From positions 23,164,611 to 23,228,610 of the forward strand of contig NC_092576.1 of NCBI RefSeq assembly GCF_037975245.1: a stretch of 64,000 bases of DNA, written 5' to 3'. The stretch comes from Apostichopus japonicus (lineage: Eukaryota; Echinodermata; Holothuroidea; Aspidochirotida; Stichopodidae). The notes under the pieces were generated by a model. It did no database searches, had not been told where the DNA came from, and saw nothing but the letters and a program-made list of their open reading frames with translations. Both the position numbers and the translations under genes were made by a program. Below are positions 25,601-37,692 of this stretch, in pieces. The number at the start of each line of letters is the position of its first letter. The stretch's first letter is position 1.

Positions 25601-28600
25601 GGGATAAATAAATCTTATACCAGTTGGAATTAGGATGGACATGTTGCTACCTGTTTGGAATGAGTTGGGCCTTTTAACACGCTCCAGCAGGAGTTTTCTC
25701 CTTGAAACAAATACAACTATTTCTGACATTTATCTATAGAAAAGTCAAATCTGACAAAGCTAGGAAACATTTATTAAGTGTTATCATCGTTAGCAATATT
25801 GTATCGTAAACATGTAAACATGCATTGCATATATGTATGATGTTATAACAGTATGTGACAACTGGCAATTTTCTTCATTCGCAGTAAAACCAGACCCACC
25901 ATATTTAGTCGTATCAGGTTGCAATCATCAACAGTACTGTGTTCTCTCTGTGCAAAGTGACGATAACTTGACATGCATGGTATACGGAATACGCCCCGAA
26001 GTTCAACTAGAGTGGCAGGTTTTGAGTAAAGGTTCATCTGTCTCGATCGATCAGCCGCAGACAAGAACTGTACAAAGAAAGGATACTTTCGATGTATTTT
26101 TGACGTCTACCGTTAGCTCCATAACAGACACCGAACAGAGAGTAACGGCAGAATGTCGGGTAGTAGGCGAATATGCAGACGTAATGGATCTATCAGTAAA
26201 ATTGGATCTCCTAATAACATACGGTATACCCTCGCTGATAAGTTATTGATACATTTTTGAACCCATTCAGTAGTTTAAAGCTGATTGATATAGGACTTAC
26301 AAGTAACATAAATTTTTCAATTATTCATTTTTTATTATTTGATATGATATGATGTGATGTGATGTGTTGTGTTGTGCTGTACTGTGTTTTGTTTTGTTGT
26401 GATGTGATGTGATCTCATCTGATCTGATACGATATCAGATAAATCCAAAGTATCTTCAAACCCAGCCTGCAGTTAATTATTAATTGACAATCTTACAAAA
26501 TCTCTCAAATATTATTCAAAGCACGATATCGTATGACATGATTTCCAAAAGCTGCTAGATACGGTAGCAATGGAACCTGAATTGGCGATTACGAGATGAT
26601 ATCATCGGATTTAGGAAATTGCGGTCCCTCACATATACTGGTCATATTAATTTGAAACACGTGACAAATCAAGTGGATCACTTTAACTTGAGTGGTCGGG
26701 TCAATATAAGACATATTTATGGGAAATGATGCATTAAATTGTGCCAATAATAGCCCAACAGTAATTTAAAAAAACTTTCCAAAATATGAAAGATTAGTTG
26801 AGGTTCATTGACTCGTAAATTAAAGTCATATATATGAGATTTTTAAACAGTGTGCCGTTGTTGTCTATTGTCTTTCTCAGATACCGCTGAAGGACACCAG
26901 GTCAACTATATGTGGTTGTTGCTGCTCATCGTTCCTGTAGTTATTATCCTTATACTAACGGTGATATGCATCATAATTGCAATGAAACGTAAGAAAATAC
27001 TTCCCAGATTATCGAATCTAACCCAACGAGTCCAATATTCTAACTTGATAACGCATAAACAAATCAACTTCGACGAAGCGAAGCTAGTCAATCATATCTT
27101 AAGCGCTCTGTGAAATATGTTTCAAAATATGTTGTATATAATCTTAATATAATAGACATATCATAAAACAGGTAGAAACAACATACACAGCTGGTAGCGA
27201 TTCCTCGTTGGCATACCACGAGACCACATTGTGCTGTGCTTTCATTAATTCCCATCCTAATACTGCAATTCTAGCTCGATTGATTACCATGACTACATAG
27301 CAAATAGCTCGTGATGTTGGCAACTTGGATTGACTTTTATACCCTTAAGATAATTAATATAGTAACATTATATTTACATAGGTGATGTTCTGAATGCATC
27401 AAATATTGTTGGACATTGAGAGCAATGCTCTCTTTTGCTAATTCATCCAAATAATGAACACAGTACACATCCTTCAATTGACTTAACAGGCATACGGAAG
27501 AGAAAAAGAGAACACAAAGTTCAGTCAGAAGAAGTATCAATTAATTATCCAGGAAAATTCCGAATAAGCATCTCTCATGCCAGTGGAACCGAACAAGAGG
27601 TAGCAAAACTATCTAAGTTAAAACAATCAGCTTTTATATCATACAATTTATAATGAATGATACATTTCCATTGAGCGCTATCGTACCTAATGAGTTGATA
27701 TCGTTGCTCTAGACCTGTCAAAGTAAAACAGCCAAAAACTGAACTACACACAACGTCTGTGGTCACAATGTCATTAGAATTAAGCTGTCTTCACGAACCG
27801 TCATAACGATATGTGTCCATAACCGTAATTGCTCTGCGTGTATATATCGTCTTCAATTTGAATCCATCGGAATATACTTTAATTCATTATTGCTCATAGC
27901 TTCCTATCATTTTCTCTCAATCTCAGAATACGCCTATGATTTCGTTATCTCCTACAACAGAAGGTAAGAACATGAACTCCACCTGAACTAAAGCCAGGGT
28001 TTTAGTCGATTCCAACAAATCCGAGTTTGGTTTGAGTCTCGACCGAGTCCGAACAGAGTCCATCCTATGTTAAAAGGGACATTAGAAGTGAAGTTTAAAG
28101 CAATGGTCAGGTCAATATGTCAACTCGAGATGGTCAAAGTTAATTGGTTATTTACATTTATCAACTTCTCATTGGAAATTGAATTTCTTATGAAACAAAC
28201 CATTCATAGAGACATATGTTATTTGCATCAAACGGTTTTATAAGCATCACACGGTCTAGTTGCTATTGTACTTACTGTTTGAGCATTTCATATCCTTACA
28301 TTTTAAGTCAGGGCACTGCGGTCAATGCGGTAAAGTGTTTAACATGATTGAACATCCAACGTGAAACTTGTTTACATTAAAATGGGTAAAGACGGTATGC
28401 TAAAACCGAGACTGTAACACTACATTGATCTCTCCAAATGTTTCTTTCACTAAATGATGATATTTAATAAGATGGACCATTTATTTTTTAGCCTTTTTGA
28501 ATGTGAATCCGCAAGGAAGGCGACATGCGTTCAAGTTTTTTTTCATATCCACAGTTCACAGTTGATTGTCATTATCTTTAACTGGAGTCACGTGAAGTAT

Positions 28601-31600
28601 ATATTCCCTTATTACGTGAAATCATAATCAAACATGATCACAATATCGTTGTGAGGGAACTTGAGTTAGAGAGTAGATAATGTCAATAAGTTTTTGTGGC
28701 CAGACTGTATCTTGGGTGATTTTCTTAAAAATTTAAGTTTGAATTACTTTTACGCACTGAACGCATTTTTGTTATTTTGAAGGGACGTTCTTTCCGGTGA
28801 TGGGAGGTGCTGATAAAACAAACCTATTCATTGAAGTCTTAAGAAAACGATATCATCTTCTTTACAACGCTGTCCAACCCATTCCGTTTATTAAAGACAG
28901 GATGTATTGTGTCAACAAGTTGTTTGTCGAGGGCGGTATAGACCTCCTGGACTTAGATATGTATGAGTCCGGGGAAGAGAAGTGGCGTAAGCTGAAATCA
29001 TACAACTCTATATTAAACGACAAGAGAGAAGAATCTAAGAGATTTATAATTGAAGGTGATCCAGGGTACGGAAAGTCGACCCTAGCACTCCAGTTGGCAT
29101 ATGACTGGTGCAACAAGATTGCAAATTCACCTTTGCGAGACACAAACATTGTTTTATTTATACGATTAAGACATATCACAGGCATGAAATCGATTTTTGA
29201 CTCCATTTCACAAATCTTCCTGTCCAAGTACTCCTCCTGGACAGAAGCTGATGTAAAAGAGATACTATTTAACTGCATTTCCGGTGTAATCATCCTCGAT
29301 GGCTATGACGAGTACGCGGATCGTAATGATCCAAACACAGATATAGCAAACATTATAAAGAAAGAGCTATTCGAAGGGTTTGACGTCATTGTGACTACAC
29401 GGTCGTCATATCTCCCAAAGGATCTTGCTCCGAAAACACAACGACTTCGGTTGACAGGATTCACCGAAGAAGCGCGAGCTTCGTACATAGAAAAGGCTGT
29501 CACAAACAACACGAATGATGTTCGTGAAATCAAACTTCTACTCAAGGAAAATCCAATCCTTCGTGATCTGTGTCAAGTACCTCTGTTCTTTGTCATCTTC
29601 GCTCACATGACTCACGAAAAGAAGTCATTCCGTGATTTCTCTTCCGTGACGAGTTTCTTTCGCTACATGATATCCTGCTTCCACAGTCACATGAGAAACA
29701 AACTTGTGGGTGATTACGACAACGAATGGAAAATGTACGAGAAAGAACACAGTGAACTAGACACAATAGCTTTTGAAGGGTTGAGTGGAGATAAGCAACA
29801 ACTTTCGTGGAAGAAACAGTATATGTGCCAACGACTGGGTGAGGAGTTTTACAACATTTATCTCAAGATAGGTATTTTGGTTGAAGAGGTTTATCTCGAT
29901 GATGCAGACAAACCTGGTACATCTGACCACATTCAATACCAGACGGACGTCAGATTTTACCACAAATTATTCGGTGAGTGGTACGCAGCTCATTATCTTG
30001 CCAGCGTCGTTACTAGGGAAGACCAGGAAACCAACCATGAATTGTTCGACCTGATAAACGTGGCTGATCTTCAGTACGTTTACCGGTTCGCTTGCGGAAT
30101 AAACAAAGATGCCGCGAAGAATATCATCGAATACTTGCAGGAACAGAGACGTGACAACAAATTTGCGACTTTATGCATTTTGGAGAGAGACGGTAAAGTT
30201 GATAACATCCTTGAGATTGTAGCGAAGCTTGTATCAGCGAACATCTATATGCAGGAAAGAGATAGCAGGGTACTACAGAGATCTACCATTCAAGTGTTGG
30301 AGATTGCATCCAAGCACCAGGTAAAACTAGTGTAACATATATAAACCAGTTGAAAGCAGTTTGGGAGTTAAACTCATTCTTATTAAGTAATATATTACAT
30401 AGACTAAAGCAGATTGGGAATTTATCTCATTATCGTTAAATAATATATTATACGGAGCTCTATTTTGAAGATAAGTGTGCAATGTTACGTCAAGTTGTTA
30501 CCTACTGCCTATACTCATAGCTAGTATAGTAACTACTGGTGCCACTTGTAACATATGTTACCGTGTTACGAACATAAACAGTAATTACTGATGCACGGTT
30601 GAGCGACATGAACAGTAGTAACCTGTGTTACAATTGGCACCAATTCGTCATGCCGAGAACGAAAAAAGGCCATGTTAATGTATATACACATGCCTACTTA
30701 CTACTACTACTAATGGTGATCTGCCTTAAGGCAGGTCTCTCACCAAACACAAAATCATAAGAACCGCAGAACCGCTCTTCTGCATTCCTCTTCATAGTGA
30801 AATAATTTCTGACATCTCTGATATCATCCATCAACATTATTCTCTTTCTCCCTCTTGGTCGCTTCCCGTTCATTCTTCCTTCAAGCACATCTTTCAGTAG
30901 TCCGTCATGTCTCAAGATGTGCCCACCTTTTCTTTCTCAGATTAATAGTTCCTCCCAGCCTGCGGACCTCACCAACCCACTGTAGAACTTCCTCATTTGT
31001 GACCCTGTCTGACCATTTTATGTTCTCAGACTTTCTCCATAGCCATATCTCCAATGCGCATTCTATTGTTGTCCTCTTTCCTTAGTGTCCAGGTTTCTGA
31101 GCCACACAGGAATACACTCCACACAAAACATTTCATTAGTCTCTTCTTTAATTGTAACTCAAGACTAGCAGTAAAAAGAGAGTTGTGTAGTTTGAAAGTT
31201 TCCTTGGCCATTGCCACTTTTGCTCTGATTTCGGTTTCACAATATCCATCTTCCGCCAATAGACTACCAAGATATTTTAACTGTCTGACCTGTTCAAGTT
31301 CCTTCCCCTCTATCTCTATATGAACTCTCCTTTGTTCCCTTCCAATCTTCATGACTTTCGTTTTCTTGATGTTAATCCTCATCCCATACTGGTTGACAAC
31401 TCTGTTGGTATTCTCCATCATACGTTGAAGTCCAGCCTCCGTGCTTGCTAACATTGCCTGGTCATCTGCAAAACGTACCGACTTTATCCATTGTCCTCCA
31501 ACTTATATTCCTTCTTGTATTTCATCAAGTGCGTCAGTTATCATGGCTTCTGCGTAGATGTTAAAAAGGACTGGAGACATAAGACATCCTTGTCTCACTC

Positions 31601-34348
31601 CTCTCCCTATTGTGGCTGATTTTGTTTTGCCCATGAGAGTTCTTACTACCGCTGTCTGTTTCATGTACAACTCGGCGATGAGCTTTCTGTCCCTCCAGTC
31701 TATACCAATCTTTTTCAGAATCTCCATTAACTTGTTCCAGTTTACCCGGTCAAAGGCCTACTTATAGCATAACAAATTAGATACGCCTCATTTTCGAATC
31801 GCGTATCAAAGAACTCGCACTCAATGATTGGTACAGAAACTGCTGTTCATACCCCACAACCGAGCATCAGTTACTACTGCTTTGTGTTCGAAGCATGTGT
31901 CAACAAATATATGACCTAGTAAACTAAAGAAAGCAAAGTCCATATAATGTATGCGGATACACTGCAATGTGATTTATGTAAACGATGGTGTTATCATTTC
32001 TCAATAACATAGAAACCCGTCTCACGTGTGACATTTGTTGATCTGGTAAAAGGAGTTGATCAACAAAACCATCTGCTGCTACTTCACTCTGACTTGCACG
32101 TACCAGTCCTAAGCACACTGCAAAACCTAGAGATCAGTGACAGAGGGAGGGAGTTCACAGAAGAAGAAGTCTCGGGTTTACTTGATTACTCTTCAAATTG
32201 TGAAAGCCTGGAAGAGTTATGGTTAGTCAATTGTTATTAGTAACGAAGATGTGTTAATACGTCTACGCAATCAATAAGCTTTCACCCGGTGCAGAATCTA
32301 TGCTTGTTGTTGTCATTGTAATATTTAATTGACTGTGAGTGCCAATTGTCGATAACCGTACTAACATTTGATTAAGTGATGTTTTCTTCAATGCAGGTTC
32401 AGAAGTTGCATTCTTCCTCAACAAGTACAGTGTGAGAACATAACGCGGATACTGCCAGAAAGAAAGCTGCGAGGTACATGTAAACTATACACAGATATCA
32501 CTGATACTTTCAGCGAGAACCTGTTGTCACTGTTCATTAAAATGAAAGGCTTTAAAGCGAAATTGATTGGATGCGAAAACAGAAAGTGCGCCATTATAAC
32601 ATATTACAAATATTTGAAGTAAATTCGCTATGGCAAAAGAATATAAAAAATGGTGATCAATATTTTGAAAGACTTCAAATGTCCTGTGTATGAGATCTAA
32701 CCGAAAGAACTACTCACTTAAAAGACTTACGAGGTAGTAAATAGCAAGTTTAATTCACTTAAGTTTTTAAGCTTATGTTTGTGTTAAATTTTGTTAATCC
32801 GTTTCTTTACAGTTCGCTGGAATATAGGAACATACCTTAATGTCAAAAGCGGTTGTTGGAAGGTGAGAATTTTGCATACTAATACTTAACTACTAATATA
32901 TTTTAGCAATGGAACCTTCAAAGAGTATACGTCCATCGCGGAAGTGAACGTTATTTTGTTTCTATATTTTCTACTATGAATATTCGTATCATGATATGTT
33001 TCTAGACGAATTAACTGTATTCAGATCAGGAGTGAAGCAACTATAAACATCGTCATTTATGTAATTAATTATAAAATAACAACCACAGACTTACAATAAC
33101 TCGACCATTATTAATTATAATTATACAGACGTATCCATTAGGGAAATGATCGCTAAAGGGTCGCAAAAGTAACAACCGTTCATTCAGTCTGTTTTATGTT
33201 AGGAGGAATAACAATCCCTCATGCCAAAGACTACGATCCATTGCGATTTTCTATTGTCCGTAAAAATGTTGGTAAAACGTATGATTACGTGTGCGTTTCA
33301 TGTTCTCTTTTAGGGAGAGAACAACAAGGATATGAATAAAACTGAACATTTGTTGTTGGTAAGTTTCTATAATAAATTTGTATGAAAGTATATTTTACAA
33401 GAAAGCGAGCTTTCGAGGGAAACCGTTTGACGTTTTTATTGCCCACAATTAAGACATATATTAAACTTGAGAATCAGATATTGCAGTATTAATTGTATTA
33501 TTATAACATGCTACCATTGAAATATCACAGATATATATCCGTGAGATTAGCAGCTAGCAGCAAAGGCACATCATATTACAAAGAAAATACCTATAACAAA
33601 CAAGCCCCGGTAGCTCGTTAAGATAAGTCAAACAAAGCTCATTGTGTATTCAATTTGCTTATATACTAACCAGAATGTAAGTTATTTACCCCACAGTTTG
33701 CCTGGTATTGAAAACTAAACGAAAATGGCCAATCTAAAGTGTGAATTTACACTAATCGTGTTTCCTTTACTGTTTTTATGAAGACCTTTTAATATTTTGT
33801 TTTGTAGGTGAATCAGCTCCGTGGAAAGTACAGGTAAATACTTTTTATTGCTCGAATCTCCGATTTCATCCACCGAACCGAACAAACATACAAGTTGATT
33901 TTTTCTTTGCAATATTGAAATGTAATGCAGAGAAACCGAAAGCACAAATACATCTTTTGTTTCGACACAACATTGTCGGAACATCATATACAGTTGAGAT
34001 TAGCTCTCTTAAAAAGCCTGACGTCGGAAATATATACATCCTTCCGTCCGTCTATCGATCCATCGACCCATCCCTCCTTCGATCCATCCCTCCATCCATT
34101 CATACGTCTGAACCTTCACTTTTTTCGAAGTGGTATACGTTCTATACTTTCACGTTATCCATGCTTGAAATTATTGCAGTCGAATTTGTTGCTTTATCAT
34201 GTGATAACTCATTTGAGTGTAAGCACGGCATTAATTAAAAATTGTAACTTACACTCTCCGAATTCAAATGTTATGTAATCTTCTTTACAGGGACACACTC
34301 TGGCAACGTACAAGGAATCCAGCTTACACCGAGAACGCCAGGACATAG
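22553..34348 (+). CDS. NR1: Ig-transmembrane-NACHT-LRR receptor
   Basis: Exons: 22553-22610 (signal peptide), 23630-23956 (Ig1), 24319-24981 (two Ig-like domains), 25885-26223 (Ig4), 26881-26988 (TM), 27490-27533 (basic linker), 27927-27963, 28783-30320 (NACHT), 32013-32221, 32397-32473, 32813-32862, 33314-33358 and 33808-33833 (LRR-like C-terminus), 34291-34348 (terminal, frame less certain). Phases are consistent throughout and give about 1190 residues. An AATAAA at 34364-34369 follows the stop. The order signal peptide, Ig, TM, NACHT, LRR predicts a cell-surface receptor with a cytosolic STAND NTPase, unlike ordinary cytosolic NLRs. It starts 627 bp from PK1 on the opposite strand. The intron after the NACHT exon holds a reverse transcriptase relic. 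The downstream paralogue NR2 matches exon by exon. Confidence 0.82.
23630..26223 (+). CDS. NR1 Ig-like ectodomain exons
   Basis: Three exons with phase-1 borders. 23630-23956: a V-type-like domain with G-T-V-E-C, V-W-Y-N-T-S and Q-H-E-G-D-F at the F strand; the second Cys of a canonical Ig is not in the usual place. 24319-24981 (221 codons): two domains in one exon; the first begins after K-P-N-P-P-Y-P and holds L-S-C-I-V...L-L-V-C-K, the second has I-K-C-T-Y, V-L-W-K-R and D-E-G-I-Y-H-C. 25885-26223: begins K-P-D-P-P-Y-L and has L-T-C-M-V, L-E-W-Q-V and V-T-A-E-C. Several N-glycosylation sequons. Ligand unknown. Confidence 0.78.
26333..26440. repeat. TGATG/TGTTG pentanucleotide-like repeat
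   Basis: An impure array of GATAT, GATGT, GTTGT and GATCT units in the NR1 intron before the TM exon. Confidence 0.8.
26881..27963 (+). CDS. NR1 transmembrane and juxtamembrane exons
   Basis: 26881-26988 encodes a short stalk and a strong TM helix (WLLLLIVPVVIILILTVICI) followed by M-K-R. 27490-27533 encodes a highly basic stretch (R-I-R-K-R-K-R-E-H-K); 27927-27963 a short Ser/Thr-rich linker. Phases 1-1, 1-0 and 0-1 lead into the NACHT exon. The three exons have direct counterparts in NR2 at 57620-57745, 58112-58173 and 58285-58324. Confidence 0.72.
28783..30320 (+). CDS. NR1 NACHT NTPase exon
   Basis: One long exon of about 512 codons. Walker A is G-D-P-G-Y-G-K-S-T (29055-29081). Walker B is V-I-I-L-D-G-Y-D-E-Y (29286-29315), the L-x-L-D-G-x-D-E form typical of NACHT proteins. 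Sensor 1 lies in V-I-V-T-T-R-S, and a conserved Pro in C-Q-V-P-L-F-F marks the winged-helix/GxP region. The helical part extends to S-K-H-Q before the donor CAG|GTAAAA. If that donor were skipped the frame would stop after three more codons. All motifs needed for nucleotide binding and hydrolysis appear intact. Placed after a TM helix, the domain should face the cytosol. Confidence 0.9.
30695..31765 (-). mobile_element. degraded non-LTR retrotransposon (reverse transcriptase fragment)
   Basis: Minus-strand translation shows the RT core: A-F-D-R-V-N-W (motif A), G-V-R-Q-G-C-L-M-S-P-V-L-F-N-I-Y, F-A-D-D (catalytic motif) and L-K-Y-L-G-S, then a C-terminal segment with G-K-R-P-R-G-R-K-R. The copy starts abruptly at motif A (5' truncated), has an in-frame stop before F-A-D-D and more stops after about 31030, and ends in a short TAG-type tail at 30697-30713. 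It lies antisense in the intron between the NACHT exon and the first LRR exon of NR1. Clade not assigned; inactive. Confidence 0.8.
32013..34348 (+). CDS. NR1 C-terminal LRR-like exons
   Basis: 32013-32221 (209 nt) carries leucine-rich-repeat-like sequence with L-x-x-L-x-I and C-E-S-L-E-E-L-W; 32397-32473 continues with F-R-S-C-I-L-P. Then come 32813-32862, 33314-33358, 33808-33833 and 34291-34348. The first of these has exactly the same length and phase (0 to 2) as 61699-61907 in NR2. Repeats are few and degenerate, so an NLR-type ligand or autoinhibitory LRR is likely but short. The last exon can be read in two frames; the one kept follows phase 2. Confidence 0.6.
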
Positions 34349-34794
34349 AAGAATGTAACCGTAAATAAATTACAGCAGAATATGCATCATTACGTCTCAA
34401 CGTGACATAGAGTGTACTTTACCATACTCAAATATACTAATGCCATTGTTACTTTAATTTGGACCGCAACTTGGATCATCAGTTCCACAGCTGTGATTAA
34501 GTATATAGTTACAAAGTAGTCTAGAGTGTTGAAATTTGAGATATTTATTCGCCAAAACTGAAAGACTAGAGTTTACCAGTAGAAATGTAGTTCCAAGTGT
34601 GTCGTTATTGAATCCCAGTGCACGCTAATTGTTGTATTTGTTTTCGGGTCCATCTACTGTTTCGTTTAGTCTATAGTGTCATTTTTATCGCATCTTTTGA
34701 TTTTGTTTTGCAATGCCACGGACAAGCACATTCATTTAACGAAACAGATGAGTGGTACGTAGGGAAAGGAGCTGAGGGTGGGATGACTAACAGT

Positions 34795-35255
34795 GTTTCT
34801 TATTCCTGTCTTTACGATAGTAAAGTGACACCTGCATCGTGCAGTTATCTCAATCAGATTCCCATACATGGTCGGTTCATTGTTCATGACGGTACGAGCT
34901 TTTGTTTTGCATTGTCTTTCAAGAGCATGCTTCACGTACTATCGGCACGTAGGAAATATAAAGCCGTCCTAACAGGAGCAAAGCTGTGTCCACACGTAGT
35001 TGTACTTTATGTACCTGGGTAGGGGTGACGAAGAATAGTTTCGTTTTACAGTCTATACAATAGTAAAGCTTCACCTGAAACGTGCAGCTATTTCACTCAG
35101 ATTGCAAAACATGCTCGTACCATTGTTCATGACGGTAAAAGCTTTTGTGAGAGCTTTCAAGAGCCTACTTCACGTACTATCAACACGTAGGAAATGTGAA
35201 GTATTTATAACAGAAGCAAAGCTGTTTCCACACTTAGAGGTGCTTAATAGGCTAA
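34795..35255. repeat. diverged tandem duplication, 243-bp offset
   Basis: The segment around TTGTTCATGACGGTA (34880) recurs at 35123 with matching flanks: ATAGTAAAG, CACCTG, CGTGCAG, TTTCAAGAGC, CTTCACGTACTATC, CACGTAGGAAAT and AAGCTGT-TCCACAC. Open frames in both units are short and not conserved, so I read this as non-coding. Confidence 0.6.
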
Positions 35256-36555
35256 ATAATGACAGAACATTCACGAACATATACTGCAAAGCGTGCCAGA
35301 AAAATACCACGTTGGCTTAATACTCTCGCCAGAGACACTTTCTTTTCCCTGCTTCTACCGATTCCGTCGATGAGTATACTACTGTTATTTTTAACGTGAT
35401 GTACAAAATATGTAAGTGCGATCGGAGTTTCACCATAATTGGTACCATCTTTTCTATGTCATATCGTGTAGCTTACAATCTAATTTAGTCAATTTGTTTT
35501 TGCAAACATCGAAAAACGTTTTTACTCCCCTCTTCGTGATCTCTTCTTGTTTTATTCACACGTTGCAAAACATCCAGTACACGCTGTAAATTACTCGCCA
35601 AAATCGTGTAACCACGATGGTGTGGTATCCATTCCATTTCGAAGGAACTTATGATACTTTACGAGACGTGGCATTGTCTTGATAGCATAGTTATAATCTC
35701 AGTGTTGGGGGAATAGGAATGAAATTGGATCAAGTTGTTTGGTTTTCCTGACAATGAACTATGTTAAATGAAAACATTGCGATGTATAGCCATTAACGTA
35801 TAAAAAACACACCCTTAATATAGAAACAAACACGATATGAAAATGCATTATTTACATTGAAATTTTATTTTAATGAACGACTGAACGAAGAAATAGTTTA
35901 GCATGTAGTTCTTGACATGTAACCTTTAAACAATCCAACAAGCAGAATAGTATTTGTATAATACGAGTCTTCCATTCAGTCCGAACAATAAAGCAGAGAT
36001 TCTTGATATGTGGGAAGAAATTGTTTTGATGTAGTTCATGAAAGATTGTTACTTCATATGTGTTATTCTTTAAGTAAAATAGATAACAAAAATATAAAGC
36101 AAATAATTGAAAAAAAGCCAGTGAAGTACATCTTATTTTCATCATAAGTTCCAAAGAATTATATACATGATGATAAACAAGAAACCAAATTCTTGGAAAG
36201 CCATGTTTCCTGCTACGACGCTATATATGCGTATATGTATTACATAAAACTGCACGAACAATAAAACAATAGATACAAAAAGTTAACTTTAATTAATATA
36301 AACAAATCTTATGTATTAAATCGAAATATGCTTGAAAAGAATTAAGACTCGAAAAAGGTGATCACAAAAAAGACGAGAACAAAAACACAAAGAAAAAAAC
36401 CCATGTGTTCTAATATCTCTACTTAGGCAAAATGTAATCTAACAGTAAAATCACCACCCATTTTGGATTGGTTGGTTGTTTGAGTATAGATCTATGTAAT
36501 TGTTTTTTTTTTTTTCAACAGAGACAGTTTTACACAAAAGCACATTTGAAAAAGG

Positions 36556-37367
36556 TTAAAGCAGCATTTTGCGTTGGGTCGCTTTTTTCCACCTTTTTAA
36601 CATGTGCATCGATTTTTTTTACATTTGTCAATCATAAAACAGCAAACTAAGATACCATTCAAGTTTCACTCTGTCAAGAGCGTTAATTAGCGAGTAATTA
36701 ACGATTAGTATCGATAACGAGTAAAAGTGTCCTCGACAAAGTTTTCATATCTCCAAATCCTCTAGTTTGAATTCCACCAATCAGTGAATAGTATGTTTAT
36801 TCATGAGCAGTTTGCGTTTGGTCGCCGTTTTCTACTTTTTTTGACATGTCCATTGAGTTTTCTACATACATCAAATCACAAAACAGCAAATTAAGATATT
36901 AGCCAAGTTTTTCCCTGCCAAAAACGTTAATTGGCGAGTATTCCACATACAAAATTAATCGCATTCAGTTCCCAAACCCACTAGTTTGAATTCAACCAAT
37001 CAGAGATGCAGGTTTAGTTATGAGCCGTTGCTAAAAATAGATTCAAGACTTTGCGTTGGGAGTTGTTATGCAACTCCCTGATACAACTGCCATATAGACT
37101 GTACACAAATCAAGCGTGGTGTTATATTACGTATCTGTCAATGACGTTCTAGTGTTTAAATATTCATATTATGGGCGAGGTTTATTGGGTTCCCAACGGA
37201 AAATATCTTGGAGAACAACAAAGTTGAAAGTTGCAATTTTTTTGACTTTTATGCCACCATTTGAAGTAAAATATAAATAGATAAGCTAGTTATGTATGTC
37301 GTTATGGCATTGTGGAGTCAGTGAGGTTGAGAAATATCATAGTCGAGGACGCAAAATGCTGCTTTAA
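36556..37367. mobile_element. TTAA-flanked inverted-repeat element with internal tandem repeat
   Basis: TTAAAGCAGCATTTTGCGT at 36556-36574 is repeated in reverse complement at 37349-37367; TTAA lies at both outer ends. No transposase ORF is inside. The interior holds two diverged tandem units of about 245 bp (about 36562-36805 and 36806-37040), each ending in GTTTGAATTC-ACCAATCAG. A third copy of the terminal motif stands alone at 38091-38109. Non-autonomous, piggyBac-like by TTAA only. Confidence 0.5.
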
Positions 37368-37596
37368 CATTAATACCTCTTTGAAAATAATAAACCCATA
37401 CTTTTCTTTATTAAAAGTCAGTAACTCGTTATCGGTGACTGTACAGAGCAGATATCGTGAACATAGAAAGAGCGATTGAGAGAGTTTGTGAAAGAGTGTG
37501 TGTGTGAAACGTCGTTTCAGATTTATCTCATTTACAAGTGACAAATATTTATATAGAGTTTTGTTGATACATTAATTAAATGTAAGCGCCGATCCT

Positions 37597-37692
37597 TCAT
37601 AGGGTTCTTCCTCCAGTAATTGATTCCATCGGTACATAGGTATCAGAAAGAACATCCATTGACGTTTCGTAGGTTTGATTGTCATCCATCTC
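37597..37692 (-). CDS. PK2 last exon: C-terminal tail with YVPM motif
   Basis: A 96-nt terminal exon in phase 0 with acceptor ATTACAG and stop TGA. The tail has a first tyrosine in N-Q-T-Y-E-T and then D-T-Y-V-P-M-E (codons at 37638-37627). The Y-V-P-M match to PK1 makes this the most conserved part of an otherwise divergent tail. Confidence 0.75.
   Translation of the reverse strand, partial: EMDDNQTYETSMDVLSDTYVPMESITGGRTL

Larger units (their letters stand above)
34371..37596. other. spacer between the two gene pairs
   Basis: Lies between the 3' ends of NR1 (plus) and PK2 (minus). It contains the 243-bp tandem duplication and the TTAA-flanked element and no gene I can support. The copies are arranged so that NR1 and PK2 converge here. 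Confidence 0.55.

Noticed and set aside
28862-29963. Antisense open frames opposite the NR1 NACHT exon
   Set aside because: Shadow frames of a clear coding exon; no domain, and the plus strand has Walker motifs and splice borders.
31054-31767. Plus-strand open frames over 31.0-31.8 kb
   Set aside because: They lie opposite the minus-strand reverse transcriptase relic, whose F-A-D-D and G-C-L-M-S-P motifs fix the real strand.
34618-35320. Open frames of 134 and 72 residues as a small duplicated gene
   Set aside because: The frames are not conserved between the two tandem units, and no splice or domain evidence was seen.
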